This document shows positions 1-5,131 of a DNA stretch of 5,348 nt, in pieces (positions within the stretch are counted from its first letter, which is position 1; each line of letters begins with the position of its first letter). Origin of the DNA: Desulfobacterales bacterium. GTDB taxonomy: Bacteria > Desulfobacterota > Desulfobacteria > Desulfobacterales > Desulfobacteraceae. The DNA is taken from positions 1 to 5,348 of the forward strand of contig JAKSBB010000143.1 of assembly GCA_022361315.1 (NCBI GenBank), in the 5' to 3' direction. The notes under the pieces are model-generated. The model ran no database searches. It was not told where the DNA came from and saw only the letters and a program-made list of their open reading frames with translations. The translations under genes and the position numbers were made by a program.

Positions 1-517
1 ACACTGCCTGAGAGGTGACGGTGGCACCAGACATGGCGTCAATGCTGCCGTCATTGTTGGACAGGTCCAGATTGTCAGATTCCATGGACAGGGTATCAAA
101 CTGGGAGACAAAGGCTGGATCATCTTTGGCCCTGGAGCCCAGGCCCGGTGTTTCCACATGGGTGGTGACCCGGGCTGCAATGATCTGGTCCGTTTCTGTA
201 TTGATGCCCACCATCAGGCCCACGTCACCGCCGTAACCGCCCTTGCCCTTGGTTTCAAAGGCAACAGCAGTGCCGCCGTCTTCAAGTTTGCCGGGAAAAA
301 ACTGGAATTTTACGCCGTCAGCCTCAATATTAAAGCGTTCCCCAAGGGGATCATTGGAGACATCGGTAAATATCTGGGCAATGGCCGGGGCCTTCTGGAA
401 TTTGAGGACCTGTTCTTCGATTCTCTGTTCGGTGCCGGTTTTAATGGCTGCAAGCAGCCCGCCGGACAAGGATGCCAGGCAGGTGAGTACAACCACCATG
501 CTAATCATTTCACGCAT
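1..517 (-). CDS. rnfG: RnfG, FMN-carrying subunit of the Rnf complex (3' end cut by window edge)
   Basis: RnfG is a membrane-anchored subunit whose periplasmic domain carries a covalently bound FMN in the ion-translocating Rnf electron-transfer complex. The 172 visible residues start with a hydrophobic anchor (about residues 5-24). They include the family stretch THVETPGLGSR (119-129) and end near the flavinylation motif SGATVTS (163-169), where T168 is the expected phosphoester FMN acceptor. RnfG proteins are usually near 180-220 residues, so only the C-terminal tail is missing. The ATG at 515-517 is chosen because a GGGAG ribosome site lies about 6 nt upstream; an in-frame ATG three codons later is less well placed. 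The gene overlaps the end of rnfD by 8 nt (510-517), which points to translational coupling. rnfE, rnfA and rnfB would be expected further left. Identification is firm; the motif assignment rests on family knowledge. Confidence 0.94.
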   Translation of the reverse strand, partial: MREMISMVVVLTCLASLSGGLLAAIKTGTEQRIEEQVLKFQKAPAIAQIFTDVSNDPLGERFNIEADGVKFQFFPGKLEDGGTAVAFETKGKGGYGGDVGLMVGINTETDQIIAARVTTHVETPGLGSRAKDDPAFVSQFDTLSMESDNLDLSNNDGSIDAMSGATVTSQAV

Positions 518-1475
518 TGGTCACTCCCTTTCCCAAGGCTTTGGGTCTAATGTTGTCGATCAGGGGGTTCACCAGGTTGATCAGCAATATGGCCAGAACG
601 GTACCGTCTGCATAGGCGCCGATATTTCTCATAAGGATGATCATGAACCCGCCCAGGAATCCGTAAATCAGCATGGGGATCAGGTTTACGGGTGAAGAGG
701 AGTTCTCGGTGGCCAGGAAAAATGCCCCGAGCAGGGTGTAACCTGAAAAGAGGTGGAACAGGGGAGAGGCATAGGCCTCGGGATTGGACATGTTGAACAG
801 TCCGCCGGTGATGATGATACCGGCCAGGAATGATACAACAATTTCCCAGCGGGTGTATCCCCGGAGAATCAGGTAAACACCGCCGATGATCAGGCCGAGT
901 CCGAAGACCGCGCCGATGGCACCGACTTCCTGTCCGGCCAGCAGGCTGCCTATGGGGAACTGTTCAGCCGCACCCGCACCCTGGAATTTTACTGCGGCCA
1001 GGGGCGCAAGTTCGGTAAACCCAAATTCATAGGAGACATAGGCTGCGTCAAAATCAAAGTACTGCGGCCAGGACATCATCAGGATGGCCATCCCGACGAG
1101 GGTCGGGTGGAAGGGGTTGGCGCCGGTGCCGCCGAAGATGTATTTGCCGATGACCACTGCCACAAAGGTGCCGGTGAAGATAATCCACCAGGGGGCGGTG
1201 GCAGGCAGCATCATACCAAAGAGTAGGCCGATAACTGCGGTTTCAAGGTTGTCGATGGTCATATCCTGCTTTGCCAGCAGGTTCATGATGGTTTCCCACA
1301 GCATGGCAAAGGCAACGGACAATGCCAGTACACCCAGGGCTGTGGCGCCGAACTGAAATATCCCGAACAATGCTGCGGGCAGCAGGGCGATGAGATAGTT
1401 CAGGTTCAATTGAAACAGGCTGTCTCCGTCATGCCAGAACGGGGCATGGGAAACGATTAGCTTTGTATTATTCAT
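510..1475 (-). CDS. rnfD: RnfD, integral membrane subunit of the Rnf complex
   Basis: RnfD is a polytopic inner-membrane subunit of Rnf, related to NqrB, that normally bears covalent FMN and takes part in cation translocation. The 321 residues are of usual length and show many hydrophobic segments (about 28-60, 77-110, 125-137, 184-205, 210-226, 244-256, 265-283, 292-306). Family landmarks are GGTGANPFHP (115-124), an ATENSSSP loop (255-262) like the usual ATD-x-x-TSP, and GTVLAILLINLVNPLID near the end. Oddity: where the family has a (S/T)-x-A-T-P-L flavinylation motif, this protein reads TELAPLA (154-160), so alanine 157 replaces the expected FMN-bearing threonine. That alignment was made by eye using the following PLAAVK. 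The ATG has a GGAGA site 7 nt upstream. The gene starts 14 nt after rnfC stops and overlaps rnfG. Confidence 0.95.
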   Translation of the reverse strand: MNNTKLIVSHAPFWHDGDSLFQLNLNYLIALLPAALFGIFQFGATALGVLALSVAFAMLWETIMNLLAKQDMTIDNLETAVIGLLFGMMLPATAPWWIIFTGTFVAVVIGKYIFGGTGANPFHPTLVGMAILMMSWPQYFDFDAAYVSYEFGFTELAPLAAVKFQGAGAAEQFPIGSLLAGQEVGAIGAVFGLGLIIGGVYLILRGYTRWEIVVSFLAGIIITGGLFNMSNPEAYASPLFHLFSGYTLLGAFFLATENSSSPVNLIPMLIYGFLGGFMIILMRNIGAYADGTVLAILLINLVNPLIDNIRPKALGKGVTNA

Positions 1476-1489
1476 TGGCAGTCTCCATG

Positions 1490-2776
1490 TTACGCGCCTG
1501 CACGAAGTGCGAGGAGTTCATGTTTTCCAAGCCGTATGTACTGGTAGATGGGGATCCTGGACTTGCATACAAAGGCGCACAAACCGCATTCAATACAGGA
1601 TTCCAGATCGTACTTGTCAGCGGCTTCCTCGTATTCATCCGCTTCAAGAAATCTTACCAGCAGGTTCACCGGGATGTTGGCCGGGCAGATACGGATACAT
1701 TCACCGCAGTTCACACAGGGGGTGTCTGAGGATTCGGTGACGGCATCATTGTCCTGGACAATGATCATGTCCATGTCGGGCGCAACGGGGTGGTGGGGCG
1801 TATAGGTGGCAAAGCCCCGCAAGGGACCGCCGATGATGATCCGGTCACGGTCATGGATATGGACGTTGAACCGGTCAAAAATTTTGCTCAGGGGGGTACC
1901 CAGGGTGGCGGTCAAACGGTGGTGTTTGCCGGCTTTGTCGATCAGGGTGACCACCTTTTCAAAGACTGCTGATTGGGTCTTGAATACCCGGGCCAGAGAG
2001 ACCAGCGCCTCTGCCCGGATAAAACAGACGCCCATGTCTTCCGGGGTCTTGCCGGCAGGCAGCTCAATGTGTAGATGGTCTTTCATAACCATGGCCGGAA
2101 GGGTCGACGGATAGGCATCGTCTGTTTTCAGGACCTGTATGGTACCGAAATTGGCCTGGGTATGCAGCTTTTCAGGCAGGGTTAACACGATGTTTGATCG
2201 TGGACACATGCGCTTGAGGATCTGGGCGCCTTCCACCATCTCTTCTGCATAGGCGGTGCAGACAAATTGGCAGGTGGTGGATAACACGTCCGTGTCCGCC
2301 CCGGTGATCACAATGGTATTGATGCGCAGGTTCTCATCCGCCAGGGCGTCAAAGGGCAGGTCTCCGGGCAGGTGACGCAGGTTTGCGTCTGCAAATCCCA
2401 CGGTTTCTTCGGGGTCAAGCGCCACGGTATGGTCTTCTCCGGTCCTGGCCGGATCCGGCTTTATCAATATATAGGTGGCGGTGTTTCCGAAGTCGTCTGC
2501 ATAGGAGTCAAAGCTCGTGATTGTGCCGGCCACCGGTGACAGGACATAGTCGGTGCCGTCTTCATAGAGTTTTATTTTATCTCCCTTTTTAACGGCATCC
2601 CCCGGGGTGATCAGGGCCTGCTTGGTGCTGTCAATGGTTTCCGGCAGCAGCAGCGTGAGCGTGCCTGGAACCGGAATGGCCTCCGGCGCCTTCTGATCCG
2701 ATCCGAGCGGATCATATCCGAGCAGATCATAGGTCAGCTTGGGTTTGGATAGAGCAAAAAAAGATCGTTTAATCAT
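1490..2776 (-). CDS. rnfC: RnfC-like ferredoxin-type iron-sulfur subunit, flavin/NADH motifs not recognisable
   Basis: RnfC is the peripheral cytoplasmic subunit of Rnf; in NAD-linked complexes it binds FMN and exchanges electrons with NAD(H). The 428-residue protein has an N-terminal barrel-like region (about 34-107) and a central domain including TLGTPLSKIF (291-300) and IIIGGPLRG (313-321). A C-terminal pair of [4Fe-4S] motifs follows: C354, C357, C360, C364 and C394, C397, C400, C404. These place it in RnfC. Unlike ordinary RnfC, there is no GG-I/V-H near the N-terminus. The expected GLGGAGFPT loop is replaced by a stretch around 126-140 with no glycine cluster, and the usual INGAECEPY reads ITGADTDVL (157-165). 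NADH oxidation is therefore doubtful. A five-residue tandem duplication (YDLLG, YDPLG) lies at 16-25. The ATG is supported by AAGGA six nt upstream. An intrinsic terminator precedes the gene, so expression may depend on readthrough. Confidence 0.93.
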   Translation of the reverse strand: MIKRSFFALSKPKLTYDLLGYDPLGSDQKAPEAIPVPGTLTLLLPETIDSTKQALITPGDAVKKGDKIKLYEDGTDYVLSPVAGTITSFDSYADDFGNTATYILIKPDPARTGEDHTVALDPEETVGFADANLRHLPGDLPFDALADENLRINTIVITGADTDVLSTTCQFVCTAYAEEMVEGAQILKRMCPRSNIVLTLPEKLHTQANFGTIQVLKTDDAYPSTLPAMVMKDHLHIELPAGKTPEDMGVCFIRAEALVSLARVFKTQSAVFEKVVTLIDKAGKHHRLTATLGTPLSKIFDRFNVHIHDRDRIIIGGPLRGFATYTPHHPVAPDMDMIIVQDNDAVTESSDTPCVNCGECIRICPANIPVNLLVRFLEADEYEEAADKYDLESCIECGLCAFVCKSRIPIYQYIRLGKHELLALRAGA

Positions 2777-2813
2777 ATTTAGTCCTTGTTTCGTAATAAG
2801 CTTAAGTCAGGCC

Positions 2814-2844
2814 AAAAAAAAGGATGATTAAAAAATCATCCTTT
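2814..2844 (-). terminator. Intrinsic terminator or attenuator between cytochrome gene and rnfC
   Basis: A perfect 11-bp inverted repeat (AAAGGATGATT at 2819-2829 and its complement at 2834-2844) encloses a 4-nt loop. Read on the minus strand it runs into eight consecutive T residues (2821 to 2814), the classic Rho-independent layout. It begins 4 nt after the cytochrome stop codon and ends 37 nt before the rnfC start. No strong promoter is evident in that 37-nt gap, so it may act as a partial terminator that sets the ratio of cytochrome to Rnf, or protect the cytochrome mRNA 3' end. Confidence 0.85.
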
Positions 2845-2847
2845 CAA

Positions 2848-3213
2848 TTACAATGCATGACATGAGTTACAGTCTACCGGACCCGCACCGTAATCTTCAT
2901 GGCATCCCTTGCACGAGGCGTGAAACGCATCAGCTCTGGACAACAAGTCTTCATCACCGGTTTCTTCGTGGCACTCACTGCAGTTATAGGTGTCATCATC
3001 TTCGATATTATGATGGCAGTCCAGACAGTCCAAGCTATAGTCGTCTGTGTGCTGAAGGTGGGTGAATAATACCTTGCCGGCCTGATTCTGAAACATGAGT
3101 CTCACCGGATTATCCGGGGCAGGGGGTGAAAAAGATGCGTAGCAAACAATACCCGTGACCAAAGATGCGATCATGATCAATAGAGCTACTTTAAGGTCGC
3201 GTTGTGATGTCAT
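2848..3213 (-). CDS. Membrane-anchored tetraheme c3-type cytochrome c associated with Rnf
   Basis: This 121-residue protein has an N-terminal hydrophobic segment (about 8-28) serving as signal peptide or uncleaved anchor, followed by a small heme domain outside the membrane. Four CxxCH heme sites are present at 63-67, 78-82, 101-105 and 115-119. Four further histidines (H52, H55, H68, H98) are enough for bis-histidine ligation of all four hemes, as in class III (c3) cytochromes. The spacing FTHLQH ahead of heme 1 and the CHH pair are typical of that family. C24 is not in a lipobox. The ATG at 3211-3213 is preferred because GAGAGAAG lies just upstream; an in-frame GTG 16 codons earlier adds a polar extension and lacks such a site. 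The gene has its own promoter candidate and terminator, and sits before rnfC as multiheme cytochrome genes do in Desulfovibrio and Methanosarcina rnf clusters. It is the probable electron partner of this Rnf, by inference. Confidence 0.93.
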   Translation of the reverse strand: MTSQRDLKVALLIMIASLVTGIVCYASFSPPAPDNPVRLMFQNQAGKVLFTHLQHTDDYSLDCLDCHHNIEDDDTYNCSECHEETGDEDLLSRADAFHASCKGCHEDYGAGPVDCNSCHAL

Positions 3214-3217
3214 AATT

Positions 3218-3225
3218 CTTCTCTC
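3218..3225 (-). promoter_or_regulatory. Ribosome binding site that fixes the cytochrome start
   Basis: On the minus strand GAGAGAAG ends 4 nt before the ATG at 3213. It supports the shorter 121-residue form, whose hydrophobic segment starts at residue 8, over the longer GTG-initiated reading from 3261. Confidence 0.6.
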
Positions 3226-3277
3226 AAAAAATTTATGGTTAGAGTTGGACGACGAACCCACAACTGGCAGGGTTTAT

Positions 3278-3306
3278 ATTATATTGATGCTAGATTTACA
3301 AGTAAA
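3278..3306 (-). promoter_or_regulatory. Sigma70-like promoter for the cytochrome gene
   Basis: On the minus strand a perfect TATAAT -10 box (3283-3278) follows a TTTACT -35 box (3306-3301) with a 17-nt spacer, and the flanks are AT-rich. Predicted transcription would begin near 3271, giving a leader of about 58 nt before the cytochrome ATG. It lies in the 110-nt gap after rseC, so the cytochrome need not depend on rseC transcription. The call comes from consensus match only. Confidence 0.6.
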
Positions 3307-3323
3307 AAATAGCGGGGATTTAT

Positions 3324-3788
3324 TTATAGAATTGCACAGCCTTCAATCGTTGAACGGGATTTCTTACGCACCAGGAAGGGCTTGTATGCGTCGTTCTTCG
3401 ACAGGGTTGCCTGACGCTTGCGGACCACTAGGAAAGCCATTCCGAATGAGGAAAAGCCCACTGCCATGGCAGCCAGGGATTTATTTATATTAAGGATGGG
3501 AGCAATGGTGTCCCCGATGACGGCGCCAATCACCAGAAGCAGGATGGGAAACATATAAAGCAGGAAGCTCAGGTAAAGCATGGGTTTGGTCTCGATTCCG
3601 ATGACCACCGTATCCCCCGTCTGGACGGCAAGGGTGTTTTTGACTGTCACGATCATATCCTTTGAGCCGTGGTGGCTGGTGCCGCAACTGTCTTTGGAAG
3701 TGCAACTTTCACAGGCTGCGGATCGGGTGGTTTTAATCCATGCTGTGGTCTCATTTGCCTGGGTGACAATACCGTTTTCCGTAATCAT
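3324..3788 (-). CDS. rseC: RseC/MucC-family SoxR-reducing-system-like membrane protein
   Basis: The 154-residue protein matches the RseC family. It has a short N-terminal beta-rich domain with the cysteine pattern C26-x2-C29-x5-C35-G, as in E. coli RseC (CSSCASRAGCG). A second beta region follows (45-68), then two membrane helices (about 71-92 and 104-122) and a basic cytoplasmic tail rich in Lys and Arg. In enterobacteria RseC works with the RsxABCDGE (Rnf-type) complex to keep SoxR reduced. Here its place next to rnf genes suggests a role in assembling or modulating Rnf rather than SoxR control; that is inference. The ATG at 3786-3788 is preceded by AGAGGAAG with good spacing. The stop is 110 nt before the cytochrome start, and that gap contains a separate promoter. 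Confidence 0.87.
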   Translation of the reverse strand: MITENGIVTQANETTAWIKTTRSAACESCTSKDSCGTSHHGSKDMIVTVKNTLAVQTGDTVVIGIETKPMLYLSFLLYMFPILLLVIGAVIGDTIAPILNINKSLAAMAVGFSSFGMAFLVVRKRQATLSKNDAYKPFLVRKKSRSTIEGCAIL

Positions 3789-3842
3789 GGTCTCTTCCTC
3801 TTGGGGTTATACTGAGGCTGGACGTTCTTATATCAGGCAACG

Positions 3843-3870
3843 GTAAAGAATGGTAGGGTTAATTCTTTAC
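3843..3870. repeat. 9-bp inverted repeat upstream of rseC
   Basis: GTAAAGAAT (3843-3851) and ATTCTTTAC (3862-3870) are exact reverse complements separated by 10 nt. The element lies 55-82 nt upstream of the rseC start, where a promoter or leader is expected. It could be an operator for a dimeric regulator or a leader hairpin. No T run follows on either strand, so a terminator is unlikely. No named regulator motif was recognised. Confidence 0.45.
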
Positions 3871-3895
3871 AGAGGTGGGGCGCCATAAATATACC

Positions 3896-3922
3896 CCGGG
3901 ATGTCCCTTTGGCACATCCCGG
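3896..3922 (-). terminator. Hairpin, probable terminator of the small hypothetical gene
   Basis: CCGGGATGT (3896-3904) and ACATCCCGG (3914-3922) form a perfect GC-rich 9-bp stem with a 9-nt loop. It lies 40 nt beyond the stop codon of the minus-strand gene at 3963-4277. The minus-strand sequence after the stem is only moderately T-rich (GTATATTTATGG), so termination may be weak or may need Rho. Its position between two genes supports the call. Confidence 0.5.
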
Positions 3923-3962
3923 AATAAAGGCGGAGAAGGGCTATATAATAATAGGGTAAACC

Positions 3963-4277
3963 TTAGGCCACAATATTAATAATCTGGCTGGGCTGCTGCT
4001 GGGGTTCTCCCGGGTTTGCCGGTGCTGCCTGGGCTGGTTCGGGAAGTGGGGCTTCGGGTGTTTCTTCTGTCTCCGTGGGTTCCGGAGCACTGACGGTCTG
4101 CTGGGCAATGCCTTCCTGGGACAGGCTCACCTCAAAGGCTTCCTGAACGACCTGAATGTTTTCCCGGTTGAAATCAGCCTGGGCCGCTTCCTGGTTTTGA
4201 TTTTGTGCCAGGTTGTCATCGGCCGCGGGCCGTGTGCTTGTGTATGCGTTTAATCCTTGAACACTGTTGATGTCCAT
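3963..4277 (-). CDS. Hypothetical small disordered protein, Pro/Glu/Gln-rich
   Basis: I do not recognise this 104-residue protein. The N-terminus (MDINSVQGLNAYTS) is followed by an Asn/Gln-rich stretch (22-33) and a possible amphipathic helix (about 36-60, including NIQVVQEAFEVSLSQEG). A Pro/Glu/Ala/Gln tail (64-96) ends in IINIVA. There is no cysteine or tryptophan, no signal peptide and no membrane segment, so it should be cytoplasmic and largely unfolded. The start is set by a GGAGG site ending 5 nt before the ATG at 4275-4277; an upstream in-frame reading adds nine residues but would place this site inside the gene. A consensus-like promoter lies 37-65 nt upstream and a hairpin follows, so it is probably a single-gene unit. 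It has no obvious link to rnf. Confidence 0.72.
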   Translation of the reverse strand: MDINSVQGLNAYTSTRPAADDNLAQNQNQEAAQADFNRENIQVVQEAFEVSLSQEGIAQQTVSAPEPTETEETPEAPLPEPAQAAPANPGEPQQQPSQIINIVA

Positions 4278-4282
4278 ACGAA

Positions 4283-4287
4283 CCTCC
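4283..4287 (-). promoter_or_regulatory. Shine-Dalgarno site fixing the start of the small hypothetical gene
   Basis: A perfect GGAGG on the minus strand ends 5 nt before the ATG at 4277. It supports the 104-residue reading instead of the nine-residue-longer one. Confidence 0.7.
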
Positions 4288-4313
4288 ATGTTGTAAACCA
4301 TCAATCTTTTTAG

Positions 4314-4342
4314 AGAATAAACATATGGCCAATTAATGTCAA
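4314..4342 (-). promoter_or_regulatory. Sigma70-like promoter for the small hypothetical gene
   Basis: On the minus strand a perfect TTGACA -35 box (4342-4337) is followed after 17 nt by TATTCT (4319-4314), a four-of-six match to the -10 consensus. Predicted transcription begins near 4307, about 30 nt before the ATG. It is arranged back to back with the tRNA promoter, with 19 nt between the two -35 boxes. Confidence 0.65.
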
Positions 4343-4361
4343 ATTTTTTTATCGTTTTTGC

Positions 4362-4390
4362 TTGACTTCAAAAACTGCCTGGTATATAAA
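4362..4390 (+). promoter_or_regulatory. Sigma70-like promoter for tRNA-Asn
   Basis: TTGACT (4362-4367) and TATAAA (4385-4390) are separated by exactly 17 nt, each matching five of six consensus bases. T-rich tracts upstream (4344-4359) could act as an UP element. Transcription would start near 4397, about 20 nt before the mature tRNA 5' end, leaving a short leader for RNase P removal. Confidence 0.75.
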
Positions 4391-4417
4391 CTCCGAGTCT
4401 TCTTCGGGAGACGCTGC

Positions 4418-4493
4418 TCCCCAGTAGCTCAGTTGGCAGAGCAATTGGCTGTTAACCAATGGGTCCGCGGTTCAAGTCCGTGCTGGGGAGCCA
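4418..4493 (+). tRNA. tRNA-Asn (anticodon GUU)
   Basis: The 76-nt sequence folds into a full cloverleaf. The acceptor stem is TCCCCAG (4418-4424) with CTGGGGA (4483-4489), and the D stem is GCTC with GAGC (4427-4442). The anticodon stem is ATTGG with CCAAT (4444-4460), with loop CTGTTAA giving anticodon GTT at 4451-4453. The T stem is CGCGG with CCGTG (4466-4482) around TTCAAGT. The discriminator base is G and the CCA end is encoded (4491-4493). It is a single-gene unit with its own promoter and terminator, and nothing nearby suggests use as an integration site. Confidence 0.97.
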
Positions 4494-4507
4494 ACCCAAT
4501 AAAGAAC

Positions 4508-4541
4508 ATCCCGAGAGTTTCGGCTCTCGGGATTTTTCGTT
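4508..4541 (+). terminator. Intrinsic terminator after tRNA-Asn
   Basis: A perfect 10-bp stem, ATCCCGAGAG (4508-4517) with CTCTCGGGAT (4524-4533), encloses a 6-nt loop and is followed by a T-rich run (4533-4541). It lies 14 nt beyond the encoded CCA end of the tRNA. Confidence 0.92.
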
Positions 4542-5131
4542 TTGGCCCTCTGGCGGCAGTTCAGATCCTCTTTTCAACATCATATTCTCAAGTATATTCT
4601 TTCTGCAGGGGTAAATCTCCCCCGCCTTTTTCGAATCCCATTTCCGGTGGATGAAAAACCGGGCGTTTCATGATGAAGTGGTTGAATTTTAAACCATAAG
4701 GGCCGTTGCGCAAATGACAGAACCTCTCCGAAGGCCTGTATCTGAGGTGGAGACAGGCGGTCATATCTGTTCCGGTGATGTTTTGTAACGCGTTCTTTAG
4801 AGCTTTTGTTGACAAAAATCACGTTTCCTCCTATTTATAGACGGGTATTATCCTGGTCTGAAGCGATGAATCACACTGCTTGGGAAAGGAAACATATAGG
4901 GGGTCAACAAGTTATGCCGAACATCTTTTTACAGGTACCAAAGGATACGGGCTGTTTTGCCTGTTTTTTACCTGTGGGAATCTGTGCCTTGAAGGTGTTT
5001 AAATTACCTCATAATTTTAATAAACCGTCTGGTTTACTAAGTATCTGGAATAAATATATAGCTGCATTTCTCATCTTCACTGAGGATCTGCATGCCGCTC
5101 TTATGGGTCACACTCAGCAAAAGGAGACATT
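4542..5131. other. Long gene-poor intergenic and leader region
   Basis: I see no convincing gene in these 590 bases. On the minus strand a GTG at 4822 follows a GGAGG site and opens an 80-residue basic reading to 4580, but it resembles nothing I know. An equally open overlapping frame (TTG start at 4815) argues against coding. On the plus strand a perfect TTGACA (4809-4814) has only poor -10 partners. TTTACT (5033-5038) with TATATA (5055-5060, 16-nt spacer) is a weak promoter candidate for the downstream nuoE-like gene. The interrupted dyad TAAACC-4-GGTTTA (5021-5036) overlaps its -35 box and could be an operator. A 16-codon reading (5092-5142) with a GAGG site overlaps the nuoE-like start. 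All of these are tentative. Confidence 0.4.

Noticed and set aside
158..695. Two plus-strand readings of 130 and 150 residues opposite rnfG and rnfD
   Set aside because: They lie antisense to confidently identified rnfG and rnfD and show no family motif of their own.
3214..3261. GTG-initiated N-terminal extension of the cytochrome
   Set aside because: It would put a 16-residue polar extension before the signal segment and lacks a ribosome site, whereas the ATG at 3213 has one.
4418..4493. tRNA-Asn as an integration (att) site
   Set aside because: No integrase gene, no repeated tRNA 3' end and no phage or island genes are present in the window.
4358..4654. 98-residue plus-strand reading
   Set aside because: It runs straight through the tRNA-Asn gene and its terminator, so it is a chance open frame.
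4580..4822. 80-residue minus-strand reading with GTG start and GGAGG site
   Set aside because: It is not annotated as a gene because the product resembles no known family, another minus-strand frame is equally open over the same bases, and the only upstream TATAAA box is too close to the start to leave a leader.
4809..4837. Promoter starting at the perfect TTGACA on the plus strand
   Set aside because: The only hexamer at 17 nt (TATTTA) matches three of six consensus bases, and the implied nuoE leader would be about 290 nt; not strong enough to list.
4931..4975. 7-bp inverted repeat ACAGGTA / TACCTGT as a hairpin
   Set aside because: The loop is 31 nt and the arms are short; this is expected by chance in a stretch this long.
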